Source: Atopsyche davidsoni (taxonomy: Eukaryota > Arthropoda > Insecta > Trichoptera > Hydrobiosidae). From it: a stretch of DNA of 64,000 nt. Positions 37,922 to 49,205 of the stretch are shown here, piece after piece; position 1 is the first letter of the stretch, and each line of letters starts with the position of its first letter. The stretch lies in assembly GCA_022113835.1 (NCBI GenBank), contig JAILWY010000023.1, positions 7,192,001 through 7,256,000 on the forward strand. Reading direction: 5' to 3'. The notes beneath the pieces are model-generated. The model had not been told where the DNA came from, ran no database searches, and saw only the letters and a program-made list of their open reading frames with translations. The position numbers were made by a program, and so were the translations under genes.

Positions 37922-38964
37922 TATAGATATATTCTTCAGAAAAGCGCATTTTAAAAATTGCATACATAAGACTTTACTTATTATATATGCTTGATTATTT
38001 CCGTATTTTTTTTTAATTGCATTAAGCAATAATGATAATTTGACTAAATTTCTTATTGGGACTTCATTTTCTTAATGGTTCCTTTGCTACTTTTCACTTT
38101 TAAAACAAACCAGACAAGCAGAAATAAGTTGTCTCTTTTGCACAAGATCACGATTAATCCAAATGCAGTAAAGAAATATTTTGATTTTCTTTTTAATGAA
38201 TTTGTTTTTGTTGATGAAGTTAATGACTTAAACACCACACACTGAAGGAAACATTTTTCATAAGCAACGCGCAGTTCATATTATATCTTTGTGGGGCGAA
38301 TGAGATAAGTTGAGGTACTGAGATTTTTGTAGACTGTTTATATCCTAAATATGTTGGGGGAAAATTATGAAATTCATAATGTATAACTTGAAAATAGCAA
38401 GAAAAGAACAAACAGTGTACATTTTAAGACATTTGATATAAATCTATTTAATTTATAAAGAACAATATGTAAAATTTAAACAAAGTTATACTTAAATGAC
38501 TACATTGGATGGATTGATTTAATGTTATATTTCATAGATGGAAAAGCAAATTAGTAAATATCAGCATCCATATCATAGTCATACGCAGATGAATAATTAT
38601 AAATAATGTAAGCACACACGGAAAGCAAAAGTTTAACCGCTGCCCTGTCACTGATTAGTTTTGAAAAGAAATTACAACCGCAGTATATTTTAATGCAATG
38701 TATTGTAAAATTGATACCTTCCTCCCAGTGACAAACTGAATTGCAAAATCAATGAGGTTTAAAGATTTATTATTTGAAGTTAAAAGCCAAATTGAATAAT
38801 TATAGGTTATTGGTCAACTTGCTTTTAGCAAATTATTTAAGTGTATAGACCGATTTTCATTGAATCTCTTTGCAGACATGTAAATCCCAACTGTATTATA
38901 AGGTTTTTAAATTTCAGAAATAAACAAACAATACAAAAAAATATTCTGTTTTAAATCAAGTACT
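37922..38964. other. No recognisable gene
   Basis: AT-rich spacer between the Helitron and the mariner; the short minus-strand open frames here show no protein features. Confidence 0.5.
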
Positions 38965-38965
38965 A

Positions 38966-40187
38966 GGGTGGTTTAATAAGTCAGTGACTTTTTAAATTTC
39001 CCGAGCAGTAACTTTAAATGCAGCTCTGTTCCCGTCAACTACTATCTATTGATAGACTACTGTACAATTTTGGGCAAGCTACGCCATTTAGTTTGTGTTT
39101 GACAGCTAGTGAAAGCAGACAACCTCGTGAATTTTAACGAAAATGGATAAAAGTGAATTTCGTGTGCTGATTAAGCATTATTTTCTGCATAAAAAAACCA
39201 TCACCGAAACCAAGGCAAAGCTTGATGAATACTATGGGGACTCTGCACCATCAATTTCAATGGTAAAGAAGTGGTTTACCGAGTTCCTTTGTAGTCGTAC
39301 CACCACAAGTGACGCCAAACGTTCAGGTCTCCCAAAAGAGGTCGTCACACCAGAAATCGTCGATAAAATCCATGGAAAGATAGTGGACGATCGGAGGATA
39401 AAAGTGCGTGAGGTGGCTGAGGCTGTAAGCATTTCAACTGAGTGGATACATCACATTTTACATGAATATTTGAACATGAAAAAGCTATCCGCGCGATGGC
39501 TGCCGCGATTGCTCACCATCTCAAAGGAGTGTTTGGCCACAATCCAAACAAATTTTTGGGCCGTTTTGTTACCGTATACAAAACATAGATCCATCAAACC
39601 ACACCAGAGACCAAGAAACAATCAAGACAGTGGGTTTCTTTGGGTGAACGTGCACCAAAGAAGGCAAAGGTGGGTTTTTCGGCCAACAAGGTCATGGCCA
39701 CAGTTTTTTAGGATACACGCGGTATCATTCACATTGAATACCTTTAAAAAGGTAAAACGATCACCGGCAAATATTATTCAGAGCTTTTGGACAGATTCGA
39801 TATTGATTTGAAGCAGAAACGACCGCATTTGGCAAAGAAAAAAGTGCTGTTCCATCAGGACAATGCACGGGTGCACACGTGTGTAGTGGCCATAGCAAAA
39901 TTCCATAAATTGGGCTACGAACTGCTACCCCATTCCGCATATTTACCAAATTTAGCCCCCTGCGACTATTTAGATTAAGAGATTTGGGTCGAATGAAAAG
40001 ATCATCACTGAAAAAAACGCCTATTTTGAGGGACTTGAGAAAACCTATTATTTGGAAGGAAAAAAAAAATTGGAAAAACGGGAACTAAATGTATCAAGCT
40101 AAAAGGAGACTATGTTGAGAAATAAAACGCTTATTTGCCGAAAAAATATATTTTATTCAAAAAGTTACTGACTTATCAAACCACCCA
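38966..40187 (+). mobile_element. Mariner element (DD34D), inactive
   Basis: About 1.2 kb bounded by inverted repeats: GGGTGGTTTAATAAGTCAGT at the left after a TA, and the complementary GACTTATCAAACCACCC at the right; the right-hand TA is not intact. The size and ends are those of a full-length mariner. It carries a broken transposase gene, described separately. Confidence 0.95.
39143..39978 (+). pseudogene. Mariner transposase pseudogene
   Basis: ATG 39143 opens a mariner N-terminal region (MDKSEFRVLIKHYF onward) with its helix-turn-helix DNA-binding domains, intact for about 135 codons. A frameshift between about 39500 and 39562 moves the homologous reading into another frame. In that frame the first catalytic Asp is replaced by Tyr (TAC 39577-39579), a TAG follows at 39586-39588, and further stops occur near 39708 and 39746. 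The second and third catalytic residues remain: QDNARVH and, after 34 residues, APCD, the DD34D spacing. Translation then ends at TAA 39976-39978, well before the normal C-terminus. The protein cannot be active. Confidence 0.95.
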
Positions 40188-42425
40188 CGTTGAAATATAA
40201 TAACTGCCTAAATTATAGTAATGTATGGTAGTAAATTATGACTTTTTGTTTAATTTTCTTATAAATTCAAATCATCAGTGATATTATACATTCAAATACA
40301 TATTTACGATGCTTAAATAGTGGTTTGAAAATGTATGATATCAAATTTTCAAACGATATCTAAGAGTTAAGGCCCGAATTCTGCAGTTCCGCCAATGTGA
40401 ATTACTTAGATATCAGTTATGATTATACTAAATCATCAATCAGTTTAAAGTTTTTTTTTGCTAATTACGTCACATTCATATACCACAAAAATGTCTTACT
40501 ACTTTTGTGTTAATACAATCTCAATACAAAGAAAAAAGTCAAAGTTAAAAAATCATCAACTATATATTTGATATCCTCAATCTACAATTTGGCATTGTAT
40601 TTATTTGCTATAAATTTACAGTAAAATTTGTATCCCATTACTGAACTGAAATAACCCATGATAGCTATAATATCATAAAAACATAAAAATAAAATTTATT
40701 CTGTTACTTCTATATGATTTCTTTTAAACTTATTTTCTAAACAAAGGCAAAATTGCTGATTTCAAAAGTACAAAGTGTTGTCATTTAAAACAGTGCTTGA
40801 ACAAATTTTATAGAATTTTTGATTTCATGTAATGTACCTTATCACAAAATGAAATGATTCCACTTGTGAAAGCTTTATTTGTAACATGTGGATCCTGTCT
40901 AAAGACATTTCCAGTAAAATAATTTACTATTCAAATATTACTAACACTTTTTACCTTGTAGTAAAAATAATATAAAATCAAACTAAAATAAGTTTTTTCA
41001 ATGTTTGAGTACATTTTTTGTATGTGGTTAAGTTCAAAACCTGTGTTACGCTTTATTTAATAAAAACAAGGCAGGCTAAATGTAATACCTATAGGCGATA
41101 TATAATGTGTATATATAAACCTTATTGAAACTATGCAAATATCTCAAAATAACAAATAAAGTTTTTATAAAAATAATACATTTACATACCATATACATAA
41201 TAACGTCCATTGATTGATTTCAATAAATTTCATAACAAAACTGAAGAACAATAGTAGTTTTTGCTTCTAAATAAAAACAAAACAATCAATAACCTTACTT
41301 ATTTTCAAAGCCTCGACTCCACAGCTGACAAAATATTGAAACGTCAAAATTATTCTCGTGTTCTTCTTCTTTTAAAATTGTATTTATGGCTATAAAGTAA
41401 TTTAATAAAGGTATATTTACACAATACTTCAAATAAAATATTACAACCAAATTGTTACTTACACTTCAATTTGTGTGATCTGAAATTTTTCTTTTTATTT
41501 TTCGCTGAGCATATTTTTTGATCTGTCAGATTTGTACAAATGAAGCTTAAAAATATTTTTATTCAATACTTGTGTTAGTTTTTGGAGCAGTTGTTATTAA
41601 AATAAATAAGGATATTATTAAGTATTACGCCATGCGTTTTTAGTAATGTCCAGGTAATATTTAATCCCTGAAGATGGTTTCAGTTCCGAAACCGATACGT
41701 TGGAAACATCAACTCAAAACATATCAGCACACAATATTTCTAGTCCCAATATTTTTAGGTAAAAATAACATATTACGTAGCTAGACAGAATAGTAAACCG
41801 GTAGACATTTGTCTTTAGCAGTCTCACACACTGTCACTTCTTAAAATTGCTGCAACTGTCACAGTTGACTTAAATAGAAGCAACCCTTTATTGTGTTATA
41901 AAATACTACAATAGTATTAGGTACGCATTTTCGTTTACGTAATTATATTTTTACTTTCGGATTTGATAAATTTAAAACAAAATATAGTTACAATCCATTT
42001 ACACTAAAAATCATAAACAAAACTAAAACCAAACATCCGTAATACACCGATAAATAATAATAATCATTTTTTAAAAAAACCTCCCGTGAATCTGTTATTT
42101 ATATAAATTTAATGTGTTTTCAACCAGACTATTGAGTTAAATTGTACTTTGAATAAGCTTATGCGAAAACGATAATTAACTAGTCATTTTTAATAAAGAC
42201 GTGTTGTGTGATTACACGGTCGATATCATACACAAATGACGCATTGGGCTTTCCATTGACGCTTATTTTTTGACACTTATAAGATGAATCCATAATTTGC
42301 ATCCTCGCCAATGTTACACCTACAATACATACTTACTTTTAAATTTGCGTTTATTGGCTCTCTCCTCATTCATCGAGCAAAACAAAACTTTTGACGTCCG
42401 CAGCGTAGGATAAAATTATGAAGCT
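40188..42425. other. No recognisable gene
   Basis: AT-rich; only the short hairpin motif at 41667 stands out. Probably intergenic between the transposon cluster and the kinase promoter. Confidence 0.5.
41667..41712 (+). repeat. Short retroelement-like hairpin motif
   Basis: CCTGAAGATGG leads into the hairpin GGTTTC-AGTTCC-GAAACC (41676-41693), followed by GATACGTTGG. The arrangement CTGAAGA...GAAAC resembles half of a hammerhead-ribozyme core and is often seen near the ends of Penelope-like retroelements; the assignment is tentative. Confidence 0.35.
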
Positions 42426-42439
42426 ACGTTAATTAACGT
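42426..42439. promoter_or_regulatory. Palindromic homeodomain-type site
   Basis: Perfect 14-bp palindrome ACGTTAATTAACGT, centred on TTAATTAA, in a moderately GC-rich stretch upstream of the minisatellite. Confidence 0.35.
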
Positions 42440-42850
42440 TCGCGTTACTAGCGTAGGTATATATTTATTTTCGACGTTTTATTTGTGTAGATATTTATCC
42501 GTGGACTTAACCGACTAAGCCAAATAACAATTTGGACACTCCCGTCGCCTTGAACTAGTGCCTCATAAAGCTACACTCGTAGTATATGAACATAGAATGT
42601 ATCGCGTCTTCTTCGACCCGTCCAATGTTCTAGAAATAAAGTATTCTCCCTCGCCTTGCAATCTTCAAGGAATATAAATCCAATTAAGTGGTAATTTGCT
42701 TTACGACTTCTAAGTTTAGAAAAGAGCGGTGGAAAATGAAAATGGGCGGAAAGTAAATCGGAGTTTGACAGAATGGGAAGGGGCGGCGGGCAGAAGCGGA
42801 GGCCGGCGCGATGCTCCGCCGAGACGAGTAGTCGATGCCGAGTGCGAGTC

Positions 42851-43182
42851 CGCCAGCTCGCCAACCCATCCCGCCAGTTCGCCAACCCATCCCGCCAGCT
42901 CGCCAACCCATCCCGCCAGTTCACCGACCCATCCCGCCAGCTCGCCGACCCATCCCGCCAGCTCGCCAACCCATCCCGCCAACTCGCCAACCCATCCCGC
43001 CAGCTCGCCAACCCATCCCGCCAGCTCGCCAACCCATCCCGCCAACTCGCCAACCCATCCCGCCAGCTCGCCAACCCATCCCGCCAGCTCGCCAACCCAT
43101 CCCGCCAACTCGCCAACCCATCCCGCCAACTCGCCAACCCATCCCATCAGCTCGCCAACCCATCCCGCCAGCCCGCCAGGCC
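42851..43182. repeat. 21-bp minisatellite, 15 full copies
   Basis: Fifteen 21-bp units occupy 42851-43165, each close to CGCCAGCTCGCC plus AACCCATCC, with a partial sixteenth to about 43182. Variants with AGCTCG or AACTCG alternate so that units 6-8, 9-11 and 12-14 form near-identical triplets, a 63-bp higher-order repeat. Because 21 is a multiple of 3, frames on both strands stay open for 75-188 codons with heptapeptide repeats. No start context, splice signal or family supports coding, so I treat these frames as by-products. Confidence 0.95.
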
Positions 43183-43679
43183 CGCCCAACGCGGGGCACT
43201 GACCACCGCCACCGACCGCTGCTCATGCACGGGAGGGGAAATGACGCGATAAAATTAGAAAAGCCCTTTCCAGACTACTTCAATCTACTCATTCATATTA
43301 TTTTCATTGTCTTAACAAAATACACATTTTATATTCTCATAGATAATAGATACCCTAGGGGTGATTTTCAGCACCCCAATGCAGCATATTTGTGCTAACC
43401 GATTTTTTCGTACGTATTCAACTACTCGAAATATAAAATACCTCTAGGCTTATGAACAAATAGAATCCAAATCAACTGACGACTTCCATAAACAATATCT
43501 CTACTATTCCACAAGTCGAATTGAGCTTTAAGATATTGCTATAATTGTATTTGCGGCGTAATAAGTTCTACTCACAATTTATTCAAATATTTATATTGCA
43601 CTGCTTTAGAAAGGTTCCTATTTCATCACTACTAGTGGTTAAGTGTGTAGTGGAATATCATATTTGAGAATACTCGAGA

Positions 43680-44410
43680 TATAGGCAATCGAGTCGAGTT
43701 GCGGCCGAGCGGTTGGGCGAGCCTGGCCGCCTCGCCACACGCCATACAGAAATAAGTCGTTCCCGGGCGGCGGCGGCGGCGGTGCTCCCGCCCAGACGGC
43801 CGCGCCGCTTGCCGCCCGCCGCATGCCGCATGCCGCAGCCGCAGCCGCGCGCCGCACACCGCACACCGCCCGCGAGTCCCGCAGGCCCGCCGGCCAGCTC
43901 CCGCCGGGTCCAGCCCGGACCTTCCGTCTAACTTTATAATGTGATTTGTTCAGTGCCGAGGAGACTCGCAGCGCGCGCCTGACGCGGGGGTCCGCCAGCC
44001 CCGGCCGCGAGCTCCGGGAGTGATCGCCGTGAAACTGTGAAAGTTCTATCTCTTAGGATAAGTGCATAGTGTAGAAAACGGTATCGATAAGGTGTGATAT
44101 TTTTTTGTGATTTACGGCAGTGCTTCGTTAGGAGATAAGTTTTTCTACGGATTAGTTTTAATCGCCGTCGATATTTGAAGAAGTGAATAAAAAACTACGT
44201 CCCCGCCCGAGCTGGCTGCAGTGTCGGAGCGGTGATTGGGAAAGTCCAGGAGCGCGCCGCGTCTCCCGCCACCGATGTGAGTATCTGAGGATTGCGCCGA
44301 CTCCGTCTGAACCGAAACCGGCGCAGAGCTCGCCGACGATGACGGCGCTGTCCGACTCGAGGTTTTTTTTATTCGGCGCACTGTCGAGATCGAAGTGCGG
44401 GTGATAAATG
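43680..44410 (+). promoter_or_regulatory. GC-rich promoter and probable first exon of the kinase gene
   Basis: A 700-bp CpG-rich block, with GGCGGCGGCGGCGG and CCGCAGCCGCAGCCGCGCG repeats, is followed by GAT|GTGAGT at 44277, a strong splice donor. No coding exon follows for 5 kb on the plus strand except the kinase gene, so this is probably its promoter and 5' untranslated exon. An ATG at 44183 opens a frame that would leave the donor in phase 1, which does not fit the next exon, so the exon is more likely non-coding. The transcription start is not determined. Confidence 0.5.
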
Positions 44411-45165
44411 TCCGCCGTCTGCTCTTCCGTAACTAGAAGTGACCGCGAGATCGGCAAAGCTCGGATCGATGGACACTCAAAACTTCTCCCTGCAGATCGG
44501 CTTTCGTTCTGGCTTATTTTCAAGATAAAGCGGCTTTATTAATATTTAAAGATTTCGGAGAGTCACCGTTAAAAACCGCTTTTCATTAGCGTATGTATTA
44601 GTAGGTATCCGATTAACACTACAAGTGTATTCACGCATGTGGGATAATCTCCCATCGGTAATCCAATCTCATCGTGATTAAACCAATATGCATGCAAATA
44701 CATTCACATTTCTATATTTTCTTATTTAAAAATTAAGTTTAAAAACTGAAGAAAAAAAACATACTTCGATTCCCTCCTTTGTGTAAAAAAATAATTCTTA
44801 CTTCATTTAATTGAAGAATAATAAAAGCTCTCACTTTTAATACACGGATTACTACTCTCCCTGTGCATACATATAAATATTACAAGAACTTTAAACATGC
44901 ACACAAGTAAGTTATAAAACATAACCCTTTTACAATTCATAAAAACACTTCTAGAGATGCACATAATATATGAAATCTCACGTCTGCAGATTTATACATT
45001 ATAAAAAATTAATCAAAGATCAAGGCAAAATAATCAAAATATCAAGTAACTTGTAAAGTACGGGGTTAAAGCTCCATGAAACTGAATATAAATAATCCCT
45101 CTTTTAAGTTATAATATCCATGATTATTTAAAAAAATATATCACGGTGACTTATTTATATTTTCG

Positions 45166-45528
45166 TTGTATTCACGTACGCCAGTCGAGGTTCTCAACCT
45201 TGTCGTTATTGGCAATCCATCAAGCGAGCAAGTCCTGAAACAACAATCATTCGCAATCGTGACCCACGAGCGCCCCAGCAATCTTCCTATTGCGTCTTTC
45301 ATTCAATGCAGGTATCCCAAGTCAAAGTGCATTCGAGGGATGCATTTGGAAACCTTGAAGAAAAGACATGTTGTTGTACATGTGTGGCATTCGTTATTTA
45401 TGCAGTTTAAGGGCTGCAAAAACTACCCCAACTTGCAATATCAGCTGCGGTCCGAAAGCCCCAAGATCGCCCTGGTACTCGTGAAATCCGGTGACGTTCA
45501 TCATTCTGATTCATGCCGTAAATATTAA
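45166..45528 (+). other. Unidentified open frame inside an intron
   Basis: A 120-codon frame of balanced base composition in AT-rich DNA, ending in TAA at 45528. It lacks an ATG start (it opens at TTG) and could be an exon fragment following an AG at about 45183. The peptide includes VLNLVVIGNPSSEQVLKQQS and, further on, VHVWHSLFMQFKGCKNYP; no family is recognised. A second plus frame is also open across most of it. It may be a captured gene or retroelement fragment. Confidence 0.25.
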
Positions 45529-46289
45529 CAACTAAAAAATATTTAACCTTTCAATAAAAATATATCAATTCAGAGATATGTTTAATTTACAATCCCTTTT
45601 TACTGTGCTCGCCATTTATAAATGCATTACGAATATATTTTTTATATGCTACTAATAACTAATGTATCTAGTTATTCGTAAAAATGTCATCATGTCAAGT
45701 TAGTTAATCTCAAACTTTATATAAAAAAGAAAAAATCAATGTTACTACTACTCAACCAAGAAAAAAAAATCGTATTTGATTATTCGACTATCCAGAGTGA
45801 TTTTAAAATTTATTGGAAAAAAGACGTTTTAATTAAAAATAACTTTATCGATAATTATTTAAAATCAATACTTATTGATTTTTAATCAAAAATCATGTTA
45901 AGGCATAAAATTATCATTCTTTGTAAAATAAAAACAAAATTTCATTTCTGAAAAAACACTATTTTTTAATTATTTTAAGTAAGCATATACTCTCATTAGT
46001 ATTTAATATATAATAGAAGTAGCGTGTGTTCATTTGACTAGTAAAACTATTGCATTACAGGTAATATAATATTTGATATCCAACTTAAACATGCAAAAAA
46101 TTATTTGAAAAACGTTAAATTCCATGCAAGTAAGGGGTGAAAATGGTTTTTAACTAAAGGGGGTAAAACGGGATGTTTGTGAAACAAATTTAATTCGATA
46201 ATCATGACGATCGTTACTTTTTCAGGCGACTCCCTAACCTGACCTTTTATTTTATTTTAAATATATAAGTACTTAAAACGATTAGATTG

Positions 46290-46400
46290 TAAGACTATGT
46301 CTTGGAAAGGACTTGAAGAGGAATTCCATTTTGATACAAATTTTTTTTGTTTTTCTGATATTACTGACTAGTTTCGCCAACTTTTCTCGTTGGCATGAAA
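46290..46400 (-). repeat. Retroelement-like repeat with conserved hairpin, copy A
   Basis: On the minus strand, GCCAAC, a 7-nt loop and GTTGGC (46394-46376) are followed at once by GAAACTAGTCA and then by AAAATGGAATTCC. The same order occurs on the plus strand at 51560-51661. The shared hairpin plus GAAAC suggests the end of a Penelope-like or other non-LTR retroelement. Confidence 0.45.
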
Positions 46401-49174
46401 AATCACTTTTATTTTAATATCAATAATATAACCAATTCTAGTTTGTAATTTGCATTATCACAAGTATAGTTATTTACTATGTGTTTGATTATTTTATTGC
46501 TCACTTCCTCGTAAATAATTTTTTTGGGTTGCGTAGATCTTAGACGTCTGACAATGGAATTTGTAATCAAAATAGCTTGGCATAGTGTCAAAATGTTTTT
46601 TAACAGAATAAGAATGCAAAATATAAGAAAATACGAGTGCATGTAGGTGGCTACAGGAAGGTGGCTGGCTATATGTAGATTAGCGATCCTAGGAAAGATA
46701 ATAGATGCCATTGTGCAGAACAGTACTGCGGCGTGGCCTTCCATCTTCATACTGGCCTAATTTTACAGAAAATTCATATAATTTCGCTCGAAAGTAGCTT
46801 TTCCTTATTTTTTAAATATATAAATAAATACATTAGTTATAAGTAAACCATCTGACATGGAAAATCCGCTTAATTTGTTTTGCATCCTTCTTTACTTCCG
46901 AACCATTTTTGCTGGTTGAGAAAAATATGTGTAATGCCACAATCAATAGAATGTAGTTATTTTATTGAAACTTAAATTATTTTGTTATAATAATACAAAT
47001 TCTCGAAATTAGATGTCAGTCAATTCAATGTGCATGTTAAAAGTATTTCCACATAAATCAAATTTAAGCTATAGCAGTAAATCTATTTATTTTGATGGTT
47101 CGTGGATTAATAATTGCTTTATTTTTATAGAATACATTTGATCTAAATGGGTAAAATATAAAACCGTTAATTATTTATACATCAGCATACAATAATATCA
47201 TCATCAATAAAAAATCTTCTTAAACCGCTCTAACCATTATTTTATTAATATATTATAGCTTGAAAGGTTAACACTAAGGGAAAAAATAATTAATTAAAGT
47301 GAATAAATTGTTGACTGCCATCGTCACATAGTACATGTTCAACGAATTATACTCTTTTAAGTGAATAATCTTCACTTTATTTCCGTTTTATTTCAGCAAC
47401 AACATGACGAGTTTTGACAAAGTATATGAAAAATATGCAACATTTTCCCTTTATTTCTGAAATTTTTTTACTGCCATTTTGTCTGATAAGTTAAAAGTAT
47501 ACCAATAACGTGAGCATATTCAAATAATATATTTATTTAAATAAATGAATAATTTGAGATAAATAAATGGATTTATATATATCAAATCAACTATTTATAA
47601 TAATTAATAGACTTATAAGATAAGAAATCAAGATCAACCGCTATATCCAGCAGTCTGACAAACAAATATTAATCAAATACTTAAATGGCATGTCCGAACA
47701 AAATCTATTATCAAAATCTATCGTCATGCCCATACTCGGAAAAATTGTTGTATAATGATACTATGTTTGTGTGAAAAAGCGGCTGAAGTAGTTTTGGGTC
47801 TTGCATTCGAATGACTAAAAGCTATTCGTAGTTGGCATCAAAACAACTAAGTGTAAAGTCCTCATAACACATTTTAATTATATTCAAATGGTATGGATCC
47901 CATAAAGTCATTACTCAACGAACAGTTTTCGTAACAAAACAATTCTTCGATTTATCGCGAGGTTCTAGAATACGTAAAATCTATTTGCTTTAACTTCCGT
48001 TTACATAATTCCTATCAACTACCTAAATCGACCCATAGCCCACCATCCAACTGTGACTAGTTTCTAGAATAATTTTTATATTCAACGCGACAAGATAATC
48101 TATAGGAGTCTGCGGGAGAAACGTACAGGTGAGGAGACGGTGAGCAAGTAATCGTGACACCTGCGCAAAGTGTATTTAATAAAATCACTTGAACGTCAAA
48201 AAAATGTATTTTTTTCTTTCTAAAATTTATGCCCGAAATCCAATAACTGGGAACCAAAAATGCTAATCACTTTATGATTTATTATCCACAAAAAATAAAA
48301 AGCGCTGAGCGCGAATTTTTGCTAAAGTATGATTAGGAATTCAGCGACTTTTTTTACTTAAAATTTAAATTTTTGTTTGTCAATTATCTCTTGATCCGCT
48401 CGGAGCTCACCAGATCCGCAAACACAAGCAGACAGCGAAAACTTTTTTTCGCATAAAAAAATACGTAAGAATTTTTGCGCATGCGAGGGGACGTCACATT
48501 CTGGCAAGGAAATCAAAAAATATTTTACGAGCAGTAAAAATGTTTTGCGCTAAAGTCAAAGCATTTTAACATTCTCGTTTACGCAAGCAATTCAAGTCAT
48601 TACGAATGCAGAACTATTATGTTATTATGTTTTTACGGAGACACAGCAAAAAAATATACACCTACATAACGATCCATCATCCAATTTGGTGACGAAAAAG
48701 CACCACCCGACTCCTCAGTGTCGTAGAAGTAAGGCTCAATTAAAAAGGACCCCACAAAAAAACATATATTATCTATTTCATAATTTCTCTTCAATTTTAG
48801 TTCGCTGCACTGATCTTCCGATCAGATCACTGGTCAGATCTTTTTGAGATATCCTTTTTTCCAATGACAGATACTAGTTCAAGCGCTACAGTAAAATGAA
48901 GGTCAAAGATGGGAAAGAGATGATCATATAATTTTGTGGTACTGGTGGCTTCAATTAAATAATATATGTAAGAAAACTCATTACAAAATACACTACACAA
49001 CTACAAAATACAATCCTAGGAAGGCGAGCCTGAATGTTGTTCAAGTGTGGCATTGAACCACCGAGCCGCTTTCCTTGGCCACCGTTCTCGGCCTACATTG
49101 TTTGTAATCTAGATATTTCTACGCACGGGTGTTAACAATATATTGTTAAGTAATTAAATTTATTTCGGTTTCAG

Positions 49175-49205
49175 ACATGAGCCTACGATGGTGAAATAGA
49201 CCGCC
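49175..49205 (+). promoter_or_regulatory. Kinase 5' leader with two tiny upstream ORFs
   Basis: Between the acceptor (TTTCAG, ending 49174) and the kinase ATG lie two overlapping minimal ORFs: ATG 49177 to TGA 49194 (5 codons) and ATG 49188 to TAG 49199 (3 codons). They end 11 and 6 nt before the kinase start, a layout that can limit or tune initiation. Confidence 0.6.

Larger units (their letters stand above)
1..42550. other. Gene-poor AT-rich region with interspersed GC-rich blocks
   Basis: No confident protein gene can be supported here apart from transposon remnants and three weak exon candidates listed separately. Most open frames are short, AT-rich and lack recognisable protein features. 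The background is AT-rich with frequent homopolymer runs. Short GC-rich blocks, often with homeodomain-type ATTA or TTTAT cores, recur every 0.5-3 kb and are listed individually. Gaps between the listed features hold nothing I recognise. A direct repeat of TTAATTTGCA lies at 130-139 and 146-155. The pattern resembles the regulatory flank or a giant intron of a developmental gene; that is inference. Confidence 0.6.
44277..49174 (+). other. Probable first intron of the kinase gene
   Basis: AT-rich region between the donor at 44277 and the acceptor ending at 49174 (GGTTTCAG). It contains an unidentified open frame at 45166-45528 and a retroelement-like repeat near 46.3 kb, both listed; otherwise no feature is recognised. 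Confidence 0.4.

Noticed and set aside
42571..43398. Long overlapping frames (75-188 codons) on both strands across the minisatellite
   Set aside because: They exist because the repeat unit is 21 bp, a multiple of three, and contains no stop in most frames; no start context, splice sites or protein family supports any of them.
44183..44404. ATG 44183 frame as the kinase N-terminus
   Set aside because: It leaves the 44277 donor in phase 1, while the kinase exons at 49175 and 51052 need a start at 49206 and phase 0 respectively; the 49206 start fits without strain.
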